DNA from: Sneathiella litorea
GTDB lineage: Bacteria > Pseudomonadota > Alphaproteobacteria > Sneathiellales > Sneathiellaceae
Direction: 5' to 3'
Assembly: GCF_009882915.1 (NCBI RefSeq)
Contig: NZ_WTUW01000009.1
Span: 186,001-250,000 of the forward strand
DNA: 64,000 nt
The notes under the pieces were generated by a model. The model searched no databases and was not told the origin of the DNA. It saw only the letters and a list, made by a program, of their open reading frames with translations. The position numbers and the translations under genes are program-made. How positions within the stretch are numbered: position 1 is the stretch's first letter; each line of letters starts with the position of its first letter. This document shows positions 33,586-42,470 of the stretch, one piece after another.

Positions 33586-34985
33586 CAATCATAGAAAAAA
33601 TGAAAGCCATCGTCGGCGAAAAACATGTCATCACCGATGAATCCGATATGCAGGGCTTCGTCGTCGAGTGGCGCGACAAGTTCGTTGGCCGTGCCCGCGC
33701 TGTGGTGCAACCGAAGACAACGGAGGAAGTCGCCGCCGTCGTGAAACTCTGCGCCGAGACAAAAACCCCGCTGGTCCCGCAGGCCGGGAACACCAGCCTC
33801 GTCGGTGGTTCCATCCCGTTCACCGGCGGGGACGAGATTATCCTTTCCGTCGCGCGGATGAACAGCGTGCGCGAGATTGACCGGCTGAACGGCACGCTTA
33901 CCGTTGATGCGGGCTGCATTCTCGCTAATCTGCAGACGACCGCGGAAGAGAACGGCTTTATCTTCCCGCTCCGCATCGGATCCGAAGGAAGCTGCCAGAT
34001 CGGCGGCAACATCTCCACCAACGCGGGCGGCGTGCAGGTGCTCCATTATGGCAATACCCGCGAGCAGGTGCTCGGCCTTGAGGTTGTGCTCCCCGATGGC
34101 CAGATCTGGGACGGCCTCACGGGCCTGCGTAAAGACAACACCGGATACGACATCAAGCAACTTTTCATCGGCGCGGAAGGTACCCTCGGGATTGTCACTG
34201 GCGCAGTTGTAAAGATGTATCCCAAACCGAAGTATCAGCAGGTGGCGCTCGCCGCCGTGCCGTCTGTTGAGGCGGCAATTGAGTTCCTGAGCCTTGCCCG
34301 TGCGATGAGCGGCGATCAGGTGACGGCGATCGAGCTGATCTCCCGCTACTGCGTCGATATGGTGATGCGGCATGTGCCGGATTTCACCGACCCGATGCCC
34401 GCGCGCTATGACTGGCATATTCTGGTCGAGCTTTCTTCCAGCGCAACACCGGAGCTGAAGGAGCTGATGGAGAGCATTCTCGAGGCGGCCTTCGAGAAAG
34501 AAATTGTGCTGGATGCGGTAGTGCCTGCGAGCGAGGCACAGCAGCAGCATCTGTGGCGCCTGCGCGAGGAAATCTCGGCCGCGCAGAAGCCCGAGGGCGG
34601 CAGCATCAAGCATGATATCTCCGTTCCCGTTTCGCGCTTTGCCGATTTCATCCGCGAGGCCGATGTCGCCGTCGGCAAGATTATCCCGACGTTCCGCACT
34701 GTCGTCTTCGGGCATATCGGCGATGGCAATGTGCATTACAATCCAATGCAGCCCGAGGATATGGGCCGCGAGGAATATCTCTCCCACTGGGAGGAGGTAA
34801 GCCGCGCCGTCCATGATATTGCGGTCAGCATGCGTGGCTCGATCAGTGCCGAGCATGGCATAGGGCGGCTCAAGGCGGACGACCTTGTGCATTACAAGCC
34901 GGCAATCGAGATTGACCTGATGCGGCGGATCAAGAAGGCGTTCGACCCCGACGGGATCATGAACCCCGGAAAACTGTTAAAATAG
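33582..34985 (+). CDS. FAD-linked oxidase/D-2-hydroxyacid dehydrogenase (GlcD/D2HGDH family)
   Basis: 467-aa flavoprotein of the VAO/PCMH fold. FAD-binding half: PQAGNTSLVGGSIPF, IGSEGSCQIGGNISTNAGGVQVLHYG, FIGAEGTLGIVTGAVVKMYP. C-terminal cap and substrate domain: HIGDGNVHYN and the metal/active-site region ISAEHGIGRLK, typical of D-lactate, glycolate and D-2-hydroxyglutarate dehydrogenases. The exact substrate cannot be assigned, though overall it looks closest to D-2-hydroxyglutarate dehydrogenase. It is coupled to tsaC by a 4-nt overlap and overlaps the end of the convergent EAL gene by 9 nt. Confidence 0.9.
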   Translation: MTIIEKMKAIVGEKHVITDESDMQGFVVEWRDKFVGRARAVVQPKTTEEVAAVVKLCAETKTPLVPQAGNTSLVGGSIPFTGGDEIILSVARMNSVREIDRLNGTLTVDAGCILANLQTTAEENGFIFPLRIGSEGSCQIGGNISTNAGGVQVLHYGNTREQVLGLEVVLPDGQIWDGLTGLRKDNTGYDIKQLFIGAEGTLGIVTGAVVKMYPKPKYQQVALAAVPSVEAAIEFLSLARAMSGDQVTAIELISRYCVDMVMRHVPDFTDPMPARYDWHILVELSSSATPELKELMESILEAAFEKEIVLDAVVPASEAQQQHLWRLREEISAAQKPEGGSIKHDISVPVSRFADFIREADVAVGKIIPTFRTVVFGHIGDGNVHYNPMQPEDMGREEYLSHWEEVSRAVHDIAVSMRGSISAEHGIGRLKADDLVHYKPAIEIDLMRRIKKAFDPDGIMNPGKLLK

Positions 34986-37241
34986 GCTTGTCTGAGCGAA
35001 GCCAGAGCGGCCTGTATCGCGGATAAAGGGCAATACCTTTTCCGCCGCAACCGGTCGTGAGAAGTGGAAGCCCTGCGCCATATGGCATTGGGCGGACCAG
35101 AGAAATTCCACCTGCGCCATGGTCTCAACCCCTTCCGCCAGCACCTTCATCCCGAGGCTCCGTCCGAGCGAGATAACCGTTCGGGCGATCGCTGCATCAT
35201 CGTCATTTTCCGAAAGGCCATCGATAAAGGCTTTGTCGATCTTGAGCGCCGAGACAGGAAGCTGGCGCAGATAGCTTAAGCTGGAATAACCTGTGCCGAA
35301 ATCATCAATGGCGAAGCTGACGCCAAGTTCGCGCAGCTCGCGGAAATTCTGCAAGGTCTGTTCCGGGTTTTCCATGATCACACCCTCGGTGACCTCAAGT
35401 TCCAGAAGACCCGGCCGACAGCCGGTGTCCGCCAGCGTCTTCTTGATCAGCTCGACAAAATCATCATTCTTGAAAATCGAGAGGGACAAGTTGACCGCGA
35501 CCCGAAAATCTTCCGGCCCCTGATCCAGCCATGCTTTTCGCTGGTGACAGGCCTCATACAAAACCCATTCACTGATCGGCGCAATCAGGCCGGAACTTTC
35601 CGCGACGGGAATAAATTCATCCGGTGAAACGAAATGCCCGTCTTCCCGTTGCCAGCGGATCAGGGCTTCCACCCCGATGACCCCACCACTCTGCAGGTCG
35701 ATTTGCGGTTGATAGTTGAGCGACAGGTCCTTACGGCCAATCCCCGCCTTGAGCGCATTATTCATCTCAACCCGGGCGTTAATATCATTGGCGATGGTGT
35801 TGTTATAAAAACAGAAGTAGGAGCCGTTCTGCACCTTGAGATTAGCGAGCGCAATATTCGTATTACGCCAGAGCGATGTCGCGTTATCGGCATCTCCCGG
35901 ATAGAGCGCGAGGCCGATCCGCGGGCTGATATGCGGCATATTATCCCGGTTTGTCGTTCCAGACTCGAACAGGCTGTAAATGGTTTTCGGGATCTGCCGC
36001 AGGTCCGTGTTGCGCGTATACGGCAGGCACAGGCCAAATCCGTTCCCCGATGTCCGCGCAATTGACACCGCGCCGGGAAAAATAACCACCAACTGTTCGG
36101 AAACAAACTGCAACAACTCGTCTCCGGCGTCATGACCAAGCGCTATATTGAGCTCAGGCAGATGCTCCAGCGTGAACTGAACCACCACGAAACGATGCTT
36201 GTCCGGCTTGGCGACCTGTTCGATATGGGCCTGCACTTCGGTGCGGAACTTCGCCCGGCTGTCAAGGCCAGTCAGGCTGTCGTTAAAGGCGAGCCGCTTG
36301 ATCTCCTCAAACATATCGGCATTTTCAAGGCCGAGCGTGATATTGGCGCAAATCAGCTCTATCTGCCGCATTTCCAGGAAAGTGAGCGGCATCCTGTTTT
36401 CCAGCACAACAACCCCCTTCAGCTTGTCGTCCCGGCAGATACAGAGAATACTCTCGTTCAGGTTAAATATGTTTTCCCGGCGAACAGAGGCGCCAAGGAT
36501 CATCTCAAACAATTCTTCGCTGACGATATCCGACACCCGCTGCTTGTTTGCCGTCACATAGCGGCCCTTGCCTGCCGTAACGGAAAGTTCGCCTGAGTGT
36601 TCGTTGGGAATGGCGAAAAAGCAATCTTCCACATTTTTGCAGATGACCTGAAGCTGTGTCAGGATGGTCAGGCAGAAATCCTCAACCGAGCGGACATCAT
36701 ACAGCTCTTTGGTGATGTCCAAAATGGTCTGCAGGGACTTCTTGCTGTCCTCTTCAGAGATCAGCCGCTCATAGGATTGCAGGGCAATGGTCAGGCTGGT
36801 GAACAGCTTGGGCATGTTGATTACGGAAACATCGCGGTAGTCGCTGACGTCATACTCAAGAAACAGGTTCTGTGTTTCATCCGGCGTTACCGACTCTCCC
36901 AGCAGGACCACCCGCAGGGCCTTGTTGTGCTGCTCTTCGCGCATATGGCGCACCAGGGCAAGGCCGCTCTCCCCCTTCTCACCGGAAACGTCAAGAATCA
37001 GCACTGCAATATCGGGATGTTCCTCCAACATCTTTCTTGCCGCTAACGCCGTTTCCGCAATCAGGAAAACCACCGGCACAGGGCCGAACACAAAATTATC
37101 GAGGGAGCCATAGGAATTATCATTTTTAGGAATGCTTATGGAGACAAGCAGTACTTTCCTTGCCGTCGCCTGGTTTATCTGGCGGGCATTTCTTGCTACC
37201 GACAGCGCCGGCATCGGATTTTCAACTGATTGAATTATCAT
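34977..37241 (-). CDS. REC-like/GAF-like protein with degenerate GGDEF and active-type EAL domain
   Basis: 754-aa c-di-GMP signalling protein. Residues about 28-150 resemble a receiver (AVLILDVSGEKGESGLALV), 170-300 form a GAF-like DUF3369 sensor (LQTILDITKELYDVRSVEDF), then a GGDEF-like domain whose signature reads SGNGF, so cyclase activity should be lost. The C-terminal EAL domain is intact: EALIRW, AVNLS, ELEVTEGV, AIDDFGTGYSSLSYL, LKIDKAF and AEGVET. Predicted phosphodiesterase, possibly with the degenerate GGDEF as a GTP sensor. No membrane segment. The start at ATG 37241 has a weak ribosome site. It overlaps the convergent oxidase gene by 9 nt. Confidence 0.9.
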   Translation of the reverse strand: MIIQSVENPMPALSVARNARQINQATARKVLLVSISIPKNDNSYGSLDNFVFGPVPVVFLIAETALAARKMLEEHPDIAVLILDVSGEKGESGLALVRHMREEQHNKALRVVLLGESVTPDETQNLFLEYDVSDYRDVSVINMPKLFTSLTIALQSYERLISEEDSKKSLQTILDITKELYDVRSVEDFCLTILTQLQVICKNVEDCFFAIPNEHSGELSVTAGKGRYVTANKQRVSDIVSEELFEMILGASVRRENIFNLNESILCICRDDKLKGVVVLENRMPLTFLEMRQIELICANITLGLENADMFEEIKRLAFNDSLTGLDSRAKFRTEVQAHIEQVAKPDKHRFVVVQFTLEHLPELNIALGHDAGDELLQFVSEQLVVIFPGAVSIARTSGNGFGLCLPYTRNTDLRQIPKTIYSLFESGTTNRDNMPHISPRIGLALYPGDADNATSLWRNTNIALANLKVQNGSYFCFYNNTIANDINARVEMNNALKAGIGRKDLSLNYQPQIDLQSGGVIGVEALIRWQREDGHFVSPDEFIPVAESSGLIAPISEWVLYEACHQRKAWLDQGPEDFRVAVNLSLSIFKNDDFVELIKKTLADTGCRPGLLELEVTEGVIMENPEQTLQNFRELRELGVSFAIDDFGTGYSSLSYLRQLPVSALKIDKAFIDGLSENDDDAAIARTVISLGRSLGMKVLAEGVETMAQVEFLWSAQCHMAQGFHFSRPVAAEKVLPFIRDTGRSGFAQTSLF

Positions 37242-37367
37242 ACCGATATTTACGCTTACTATCTCCAGTGGCGGACATAGTGAGTCAAATCGAAAAAATT
37301 CGCAAACAGTTTCGACAAACTTGGCAAAAAAACGGTCTAACCTCCTATATCTTGGGGGATTTGGGAG

Positions 37368-37376
37368 TTATCCACA
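37368..37376 (+). promoter_or_regulatory. Consensus DnaA box
   Basis: TTATCCACA is a perfect DnaA-box 9-mer in the space between the TRAP operon end and the EAL gene start. Only one copy is evident, with no AT-rich unwinding element of note, so it is not an origin. It could be a titration or regulatory site or chance. Confidence 0.35.
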
Positions 37377-37443
37377 CAACCGGAGAGGGCGTTAAATCCT
37401 TTATCAGGGTCGCAAGATAGTCCGGATCGGGGGTTAGCCAACC

Positions 37444-38817
37444 CTATTTTATGACGAGTTCAGGCCCCATGAAGGTTGTCGGCAACCAAGTAGAGAGGAA
37501 CGGGATATAGGTCACCATGATCAGGAACACGAACAGGATTCCGAGCCAGGGCAAGGCCGCCTTGACGACCCGCATAATCGGCATCCCCGCAATCCCCGAG
37601 GTGACAAAGAGGTTCAGCCCGACCGGCGGGGTGATCATCCCGATTTCCATATTCACCACCATGATGATCCCGAGATGAATGGGGTTGATCCCAAGCTCCA
37701 TCGCGATCGGGAAGACCAGCGGCGCAACAATCACGATGAGGCCCGACGGCTCCATGAACTGGCCACCAACCAGCAGGATCACATTGACGATGATCAGGAA
37801 CACCCACCAGTTAAAACCCGCATCCAGCATCGCACCGGCAATCTGCTGCGGGATCTGCTCGTCCGTCAGCACATGCTTCAGGATCAACGCGTTGGCGATG
37901 ATGAACATCAGGGTAACGGTGAGCTTGCCCGCCTCGAACAGGGTGTCGCGTGTATCCTTGTGAAAGAACACGGTGATCAGCGCCTGGGGTTTGCGCCAAA
38001 GGGGGATCGAGTCCTGCCCCTCCCGATGCAGCGGGCCCATGTCACAATAGATGAAATTGGCGATCAGGAAGGCATAAACTGACGCCACCGCCGCTGCTTC
38101 CGTTGGTGTAAAGACACCGCCATAGATGCCGCCAAGGATAATCACGATCAGGAACAGCCCCCACCCCGCGTCACGCGCGGCAGAAAAGACCTCTCTCCAA
38201 CCCCGCCAGACGCCCTTCGGTAACCCCTTGTATTTCGCGGTAACATAAATGCCGACCATCAACATGAATCCCGCAAGCAGCCCGGGGATCACACCAGCAA
38301 GGAACATGCGCCCGACCGACACATCCGTCGCCGCGGCATAGACAACCATCACGATGGAGGGCGGGATGAGGATCCCCAGTGTTCCCGCATTACAGATAAT
38401 CCCGGCCGCGAATTCCTTCTTGTAGCCAACCTGCGTCATCCCGGCGATCACGATGGAGCCGATGGCAACCACCGTCGCGGGGCTGGAACCCGAGAGTGCG
38501 GCGAACATCATGCAGGCGAACACTCCGGCAATGGCCAGCCCGCCACTGAAATGTCCGACAATGGCGATCGAGAAGCGGATAATGCGCTTCGCAACGCCGC
38601 CCGTGGACATAAAGCTGGAGGCGAGAATAAAGAACGGGATCGCCAGCAGGGTGTAATGCCCGGCCATGGCCTCATAAAATGTCTGGGCGACGGAGGCAAG
38701 CGAACTGTCCGATGCGGACAACAGAAAAACAATTGAGGTCAACCCCAGCGCAATGGCGATGGGAACGCCAAGAACCAGAAGAACAATGATAATGGCGAAA
38801 AGCAGGGCTATTTCCAT
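37444..38817 (-). CDS. dctM: TRAP transporter large permease (DctM)
   Basis: 457-aa, 12-helix membrane subunit that performs the Na+-driven translocation step of a TRAP carboxylate importer. Almost entirely hydrophobic, with the DctM signatures FMSTGGVAKRIIRFSIAIVGHFSGGLAIAGVFACMMFAALSG (residues about 68-110) and the late ITPPVGLNLFVTSGIAGMP. It follows dctQ by 3 nt. Start ATG 38817 is just after the dctQ stop, so the pair is translationally linked. Together with DctQ and DctP it forms one operon. Confidence 0.95.
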   Translation of the reverse strand: MEIALLFAIIIVLLVLGVPIAIALGLTSIVFLLSASDSSLASVAQTFYEAMAGHYTLLAIPFFILASSFMSTGGVAKRIIRFSIAIVGHFSGGLAIAGVFACMMFAALSGSSPATVVAIGSIVIAGMTQVGYKKEFAAGIICNAGTLGILIPPSIVMVVYAAATDVSVGRMFLAGVIPGLLAGFMLMVGIYVTAKYKGLPKGVWRGWREVFSAARDAGWGLFLIVIILGGIYGGVFTPTEAAAVASVYAFLIANFIYCDMGPLHREGQDSIPLWRKPQALITVFFHKDTRDTLFEAGKLTVTLMFIIANALILKHVLTDEQIPQQIAGAMLDAGFNWWVFLIIVNVILLVGGQFMEPSGLIVIVAPLVFPIAMELGINPIHLGIIMVVNMEIGMITPPVGLNLFVTSGIAGMPIMRVVKAALPWLGILFVFLIMVTYIPFLSTWLPTTFMGPELVIK

Positions 38818-38820
38818 CGA

Positions 38821-39501
38821 CTATTTCTCCTGGCTCGCTTTGGCAGCGGCTTCCTCGACTGCGTCCTCGGCCTCATGACTGACAATCAGCAGGCCCTGTT
38901 TACCCGAATAGACAGCCCACCCGGCCTGCAAAAAACGAAACAGCAGCAGCCCCATGCCAAGGGGCAGCATGACATAGGGGATCAGGCGGGGAATTTTCTC
39001 ATACCGCTCCCCATCATTGAACCAGTCGGCCATGAACTGAAATATTTCGGGCATGAAGACATCATTGGTTTCATACCAGCCCTTGGCGAGGAACTTTTCC
39101 TGAAATCCGGTCGGGAACCAGCGCCCGGTGGTGGCCGGCAGGTTAGCGAAGTTGGCCCAGAAATCCCATCCCCCCTTCAGCAGGAGGAAGGCGTAAGTAA
39201 TACAAAGCACGACAGCGATCAGGGTGCAGATCTTTCGCGCTCTCGCCGGGAGAAGATTGACCACGGCATCGACGCCCAGATGTGCCGTCATCTTGACGCA
39301 ATAGCTGATGCCCAGAAGAACAAGCCACGCGAACAGGATTGAGGTAACTTCCAGCCCCCAGAGGATATTGGAATTGAAGACATAACGGGCCACCACATTG
39401 GCGAAAGTGACCAGGGTCATCAGACCCAGCGTAATGGCGAGCAACGTCTCTTCGAGCGTATCAACAACGGTTCGCGCTCTCTGTGGAGTGTGTCCCGACA
39501 T
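38821..39501 (-). CDS. dctQ: TRAP transporter small permease (DctQ)
   Basis: 226-aa, four-helix partner of DctM. Helices: LLAITLGLMTLVTFANVVARYVF, ILFAWLVLLGISYCVKMTAHLG, ICTLIAVVLCITYAFLLLKGG and LIPYVMLPLGMGLLLFRFLQ. Longer than the common 160-180 aa because of a roughly 50-residue polar insertion between helices 3 and 4 (from NLPATTGRWF to ERYEKIPR), also found in some C4-dicarboxylate systems. It lies 74 nt after dctP and 3 nt before dctM. Confidence 0.92.
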   Translation of the reverse strand: MSGHTPQRARTVVDTLEETLLAITLGLMTLVTFANVVARYVFNSNILWGLEVTSILFAWLVLLGISYCVKMTAHLGVDAVVNLLPARARKICTLIAVVLCITYAFLLLKGGWDFWANFANLPATTGRWFPTGFQEKFLAKGWYETNDVFMPEIFQFMADWFNDGERYEKIPRLIPYVMLPLGMGLLLFRFLQAGWAVYSGKQGLLIVSHEAEDAVEEAAAKASQEK

Positions 39502-39575
39502 GGCTCCCCTTCCCTTAGCCGCTATGTAAATAGAGGCTGGCGCGGCTCCCTACACCGCGCCAGCGGACTACCAAC

Positions 39576-40580
39576 CTAGTTGGTCATATTGAACTTCTGC
39601 GCCTCGGCGATATTGTCGGCACCAACATCAGCCTCGAACTGGCTCCAGACGGGCTTCATCGCTTCAACCCATTCCTGCCGCTGTTCCGGTGTCAGGGAGC
39701 GGACAACGCCACCGGCGGTAATGATCGCCTGCTTGGCTTCCTCATTGACCTTGGTGGATTCCGCATTCCGGGTCTCTGTCACTTCATCAATGATGGTCCT
39801 GAGCTGAGTGCGGACATCATCCGGCAGGCCTTCCCAGAACTCGGTAGAGGTGACGAGAAGATAGTCGATCACGCCGTGGTTGGTTTCAGTTGTACCATCC
39901 TGAACCTCAAAGAATTTCTGGCCATAGATATTCGACCAGGTGTTTTCCTGTCCGTCCACGGTTCCCTGCTGCAGGGCCCCATAAACTTCGGAGAAGGCCA
40001 TTTTCTGGGGGTTCGCACCCAAGGCATCCATCTGCGCGACCAGCACGTCAGAAGACTGCACCCGGAACTTGAGACCCTTCGCATCGGTTGGCGACACCAG
40101 CGGCTTGCTGGCCGAGAACTGCTTCATGCCGTTATGCCAGAAGGCAAGGCCCAAAAGTCCGCGCTTGGTCATGCTTTCCTTCATCGCCTGACCGGTGTCA
40201 GAATTCTGGAAGGCATCCACCGCGTTAATGTCCTTGAACATGAACGGCAGGTCGAAGATACGGAACTGCTTGGTGAATTGCTCGAACTTGGAAAGTGACG
40301 GCGCGGCAAGCTGGACATCGCCGTTCAGCAATGCTTCCAACACCTTGTCGTCATTATAAAGGGTTGAGTTTGGATAAACTTCCATGCAGGCCTTGCCTTG
40401 CATCTCGTCATTTACCCGTTGTTGAAGAAGGCTACCGGCAATTCCCTTGGGATGCTTGTCAGTGTTCGTCACATGACTGAACTTGATAACAATTTCACCC
40501 GGTTCACAGGCCGCATAGGCTGCGGAACCGGAGGCCATCAACACGGCTGTCGCAGCCGCAACCATTAATGCTTTACGCAT
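39576..40580 (-). CDS. dctP: TRAP transporter periplasmic solute-binding protein (DctP)
   Basis: 334-aa extracytoplasmic receptor. Cleavable signal peptide (MRKALMVAAATAVLMASGSAAYA), then the DctP domain starting IVIKFSHVTNTDKHPKGIAG. The carboxylate-binding Arg is in LKFRVQSSDVLVAQMDALGANPQKMAFSEVYGALQQGTVDGQEN, close to C4-dicarboxylate-type receptors (malate/succinate/fumarate), which is the most likely substrate class. First gene of dctP-dctQ-dctM; a promoter must lie in 40581-40773, shared with the divergent GNAT gene. Confidence 0.94.
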   Translation of the reverse strand: MRKALMVAAATAVLMASGSAAYAACEPGEIVIKFSHVTNTDKHPKGIAGSLLQQRVNDEMQGKACMEVYPNSTLYNDDKVLEALLNGDVQLAAPSLSKFEQFTKQFRIFDLPFMFKDINAVDAFQNSDTGQAMKESMTKRGLLGLAFWHNGMKQFSASKPLVSPTDAKGLKFRVQSSDVLVAQMDALGANPQKMAFSEVYGALQQGTVDGQENTWSNIYGQKFFEVQDGTTETNHGVIDYLLVTSTEFWEGLPDDVRTQLRTIIDEVTETRNAESTKVNEEAKQAIITAGGVVRSLTPEQRQEWVEAMKPVWSQFEADVGADNIAEAQKFNMTN

Positions 40581-40773
40581 AATTATCTATTCCTCCCGAA
40601 AATATGAATATCATTAAGCTAATTGCGCCTTAACAGCGTCTTGAAGGCCATTATAGTCCTTCTCTAGTATTTTCCACTAATTTTTATTATTTGCAACAGA
40701 AACTTAGCGGACCTAATTTGCATTCTGACGCGACAATCCAGCGTCTGGGCAACGCCAGATCGAGGAAGGCGGA

Positions 40774-41247
40774 ATGAGTGAGATAACCATTCGAAAATTT
40801 GCGACAGAAGATATTGCATCCACCGCACAGCTCTTTTTCAAGAGTATTCACCGCGGAGCGGCCAGCCATTACACAAAGGAACAACGCGACGCCTGGGCCC
40901 CGGAGATCCCGACTCCCGAGGACTGGCAGAAGCGTCTCGCTGATGCCGCCACCTGGATTGCGGAAGCCGGAGGAAAGACAATCGGCTTCATGAGCCTGTG
41001 CCCGAACGGCTATCTGGATTTGGCGTTTGTCCACCCCGACTGGATTGGCAAGGGGGTCGCCGCGCGGCTCTATGAGGTATTGGAAGCCTATGCGCGGACC
41101 TCCGGGATAACGGCTCTCGACAGCGATGCCAGCCTCCTCGCCCGTCCCTTTTTGGCACGGCAGGGTTGGGAGGTCATCGCGGAACAACACCCTGTACGGC
41201 ATGGCGTACCCTTAACGAACTTTCGTATGAAAAAGAAGCTTAACTGA
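40774..41247 (+). CDS. GNAT-family N-acetyltransferase
   Basis: 157-aa acetyltransferase. N-terminal ITIRKFATEDIASTAQLFF, the central beta-strand motif GFMSLCPNGYLDLAFVHPDW and the acetyl-CoA pyrophosphate loop IGKGVAARLYEVLEAYA (Q/RxxGxG/A type), followed by LDSDASLLARPFLARQGWEVI, all fit the GNAT fold. The substrate is not predictable. AAGGCGG-like weak ribosome site precedes the ATG. It is divergent from dctP and 54 nt before the acyl-CoA dehydrogenase gene. Confidence 0.88.
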   Translation: MSEITIRKFATEDIASTAQLFFKSIHRGAASHYTKEQRDAWAPEIPTPEDWQKRLADAATWIAEAGGKTIGFMSLCPNGYLDLAFVHPDWIGKGVAARLYEVLEAYARTSGITALDSDASLLARPFLARQGWEVIAEQHPVRHGVPLTNFRMKKKLN

Positions 41248-41301
41248 TCGCGCTTACTCCGCTATAGTGAGAAAAATCAATAATAAGAACGGGAAGTTAC
41301 C

Positions 41302-42456
41302 ATGGATTTACCTCTCACAGCCCTCGAAGAAGGCATGCTTGCCCGCGCGGTTGACTTTGCCCAAAGCGAGGTCGCGCCAAATGCGCAAAAATGGGAGGAT
41401 GAGCGCCGCCAGCCGATCGAGACATTGCAGGCGGCATCCCTTGCCGGGCTCGCAGGGCTAGAGGTGCCGGAACATCTTGGTGGCTTTGGCGGCCGCTTTC
41501 GCCTGAAAGCCCGGATCGCCGAGGAGGTCGCACGAGACTGCTTCGCCTTTTCCTTCTCCCTGATCAATCATATGGGACTGGCCGGCAAAATCGCCCGCGA
41601 CGCACCCGAAGAAATCGCCAAGAAATATCTGCCCGAAATGCTGGCCGGGGAGGCTATCGGCTGCACGGCGCTGTCCGAACCGGACGCGGGTAGCGATTTT
41701 GCCGCGATTACAACGGTTGCGAAAAAAGTCGAGGGCGGCTGGGTTATCAACGGGGAAAAAGCCTGGATCACCAATGCAGCCCATGCGAACCTGATGTTCC
41801 TTTATGCGCAGACGGATCCGGCGGCGGGCTGGCGCGGTGTGGCGGGCTTCCTTATCGACGCGCGGGAGGATGGCGTGACGCGCGTGCCGCCATTCGAGAT
41901 TATGGGCGGCCATACCATCGGCACCGGCGGCTTTGCCCTCAAGGATCATTTCGTGCCCGATAACCGGATGATGAGCGCGCCGGGGGATGGCTTCAAGGCA
42001 GCAATGAACAGTGTTAATGCCGCACGAACCTATGTCGCCACCATGTGCTGCGGCATGACCGAGGCGGCAATTGATCTCGCGGCCAGCCATGCGAGCGAGC
42101 GGGCCGCCTTTGGGGGCCATATCGCCGACTTCCAGGGGCTCCGCTGGCGGCTTGCCGATGCCCAGACGGAGGTGGAGGCCGCGCGCCTTCTCGCCTATCG
42201 CGCCGTTCTCGCGGTAGAGAATGGCACAAACGCCGAGTTACCCGCCGCCCATGCCAAGAAATATGCTGCCAGAATGGCTGATGAACAGCTCTCTCGCTGC
42301 ATGCAGGTGATGGGCGCGGCGGGGCTCAAACGCGCCTATTCGATCGGTCGGCAGATTGCCTGCGCGCGCATCGCCAACTATGTCGATGGCACGACCGAAA
42401 TCCAGAATGAACGGATCGCCCGTGCCCTTTTCAGTAAAAATAAGAAGAATAAGTAA
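41302..42456 (+). CDS. Acyl-CoA dehydrogenase (about 384 aa) with Asp at the usual catalytic-Glu position
   Basis: Normal-length FAD acyl-CoA dehydrogenase: GLEVPEHLGGFGGRFR, CTALSEPDAGSDFAAITTVA, GEKAWITNAAHANL, MQVMGAAGLKR and NYVDGTTEIQNERIARALF. In SCAD-type enzymes the base is the Glu of YEGT; here the same place reads VDGT. The preceding helix has no obvious replacement Glu I can name, so either Asp serves or the base sits elsewhere as in isovaleryl-CoA dehydrogenase. Followed 14 nt later by an SRPBCC gene in the same direction, so an operon. GGAAG lies before the ATG. Confidence 0.92.
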   Translation: MDLPLTALEEGMLARAVDFAQSEVAPNAQKWEDERRQPIETLQAASLAGLAGLEVPEHLGGFGGRFRLKARIAEEVARDCFAFSFSLINHMGLAGKIARDAPEEIAKKYLPEMLAGEAIGCTALSEPDAGSDFAAITTVAKKVEGGWVINGEKAWITNAAHANLMFLYAQTDPAAGWRGVAGFLIDAREDGVTRVPPFEIMGGHTIGTGGFALKDHFVPDNRMMSAPGDGFKAAMNSVNAARTYVATMCCGMTEAAIDLAASHASERAAFGGHIADFQGLRWRLADAQTEVEAARLLAYRAVLAVENGTNAELPAAHAKKYAARMADEQLSRCMQVMGAAGLKRAYSIGRQIACARIANYVDGTTEIQNERIARALFSKNKKNK

Positions 42457-42470
42457 AAAGGAAATTCTCA

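Noticed and set aside
33372-34892. 506-codon antisense frame over the FAD-linked oxidase
   Set aside because: It mirrors a well supported oxidase gene, has no recognisable domain, and long antisense frames arise from GC-rich third positions.
34977-37241. Bifunctional cyclase/phosphodiesterase
   Set aside because: The GGDEF signature is SGNGF, so cyclase activity is unlikely.
37368-37376. Replication origin
   Set aside because: Only one DnaA box; no further boxes or AT-rich unwinding region or dnaA nearby.
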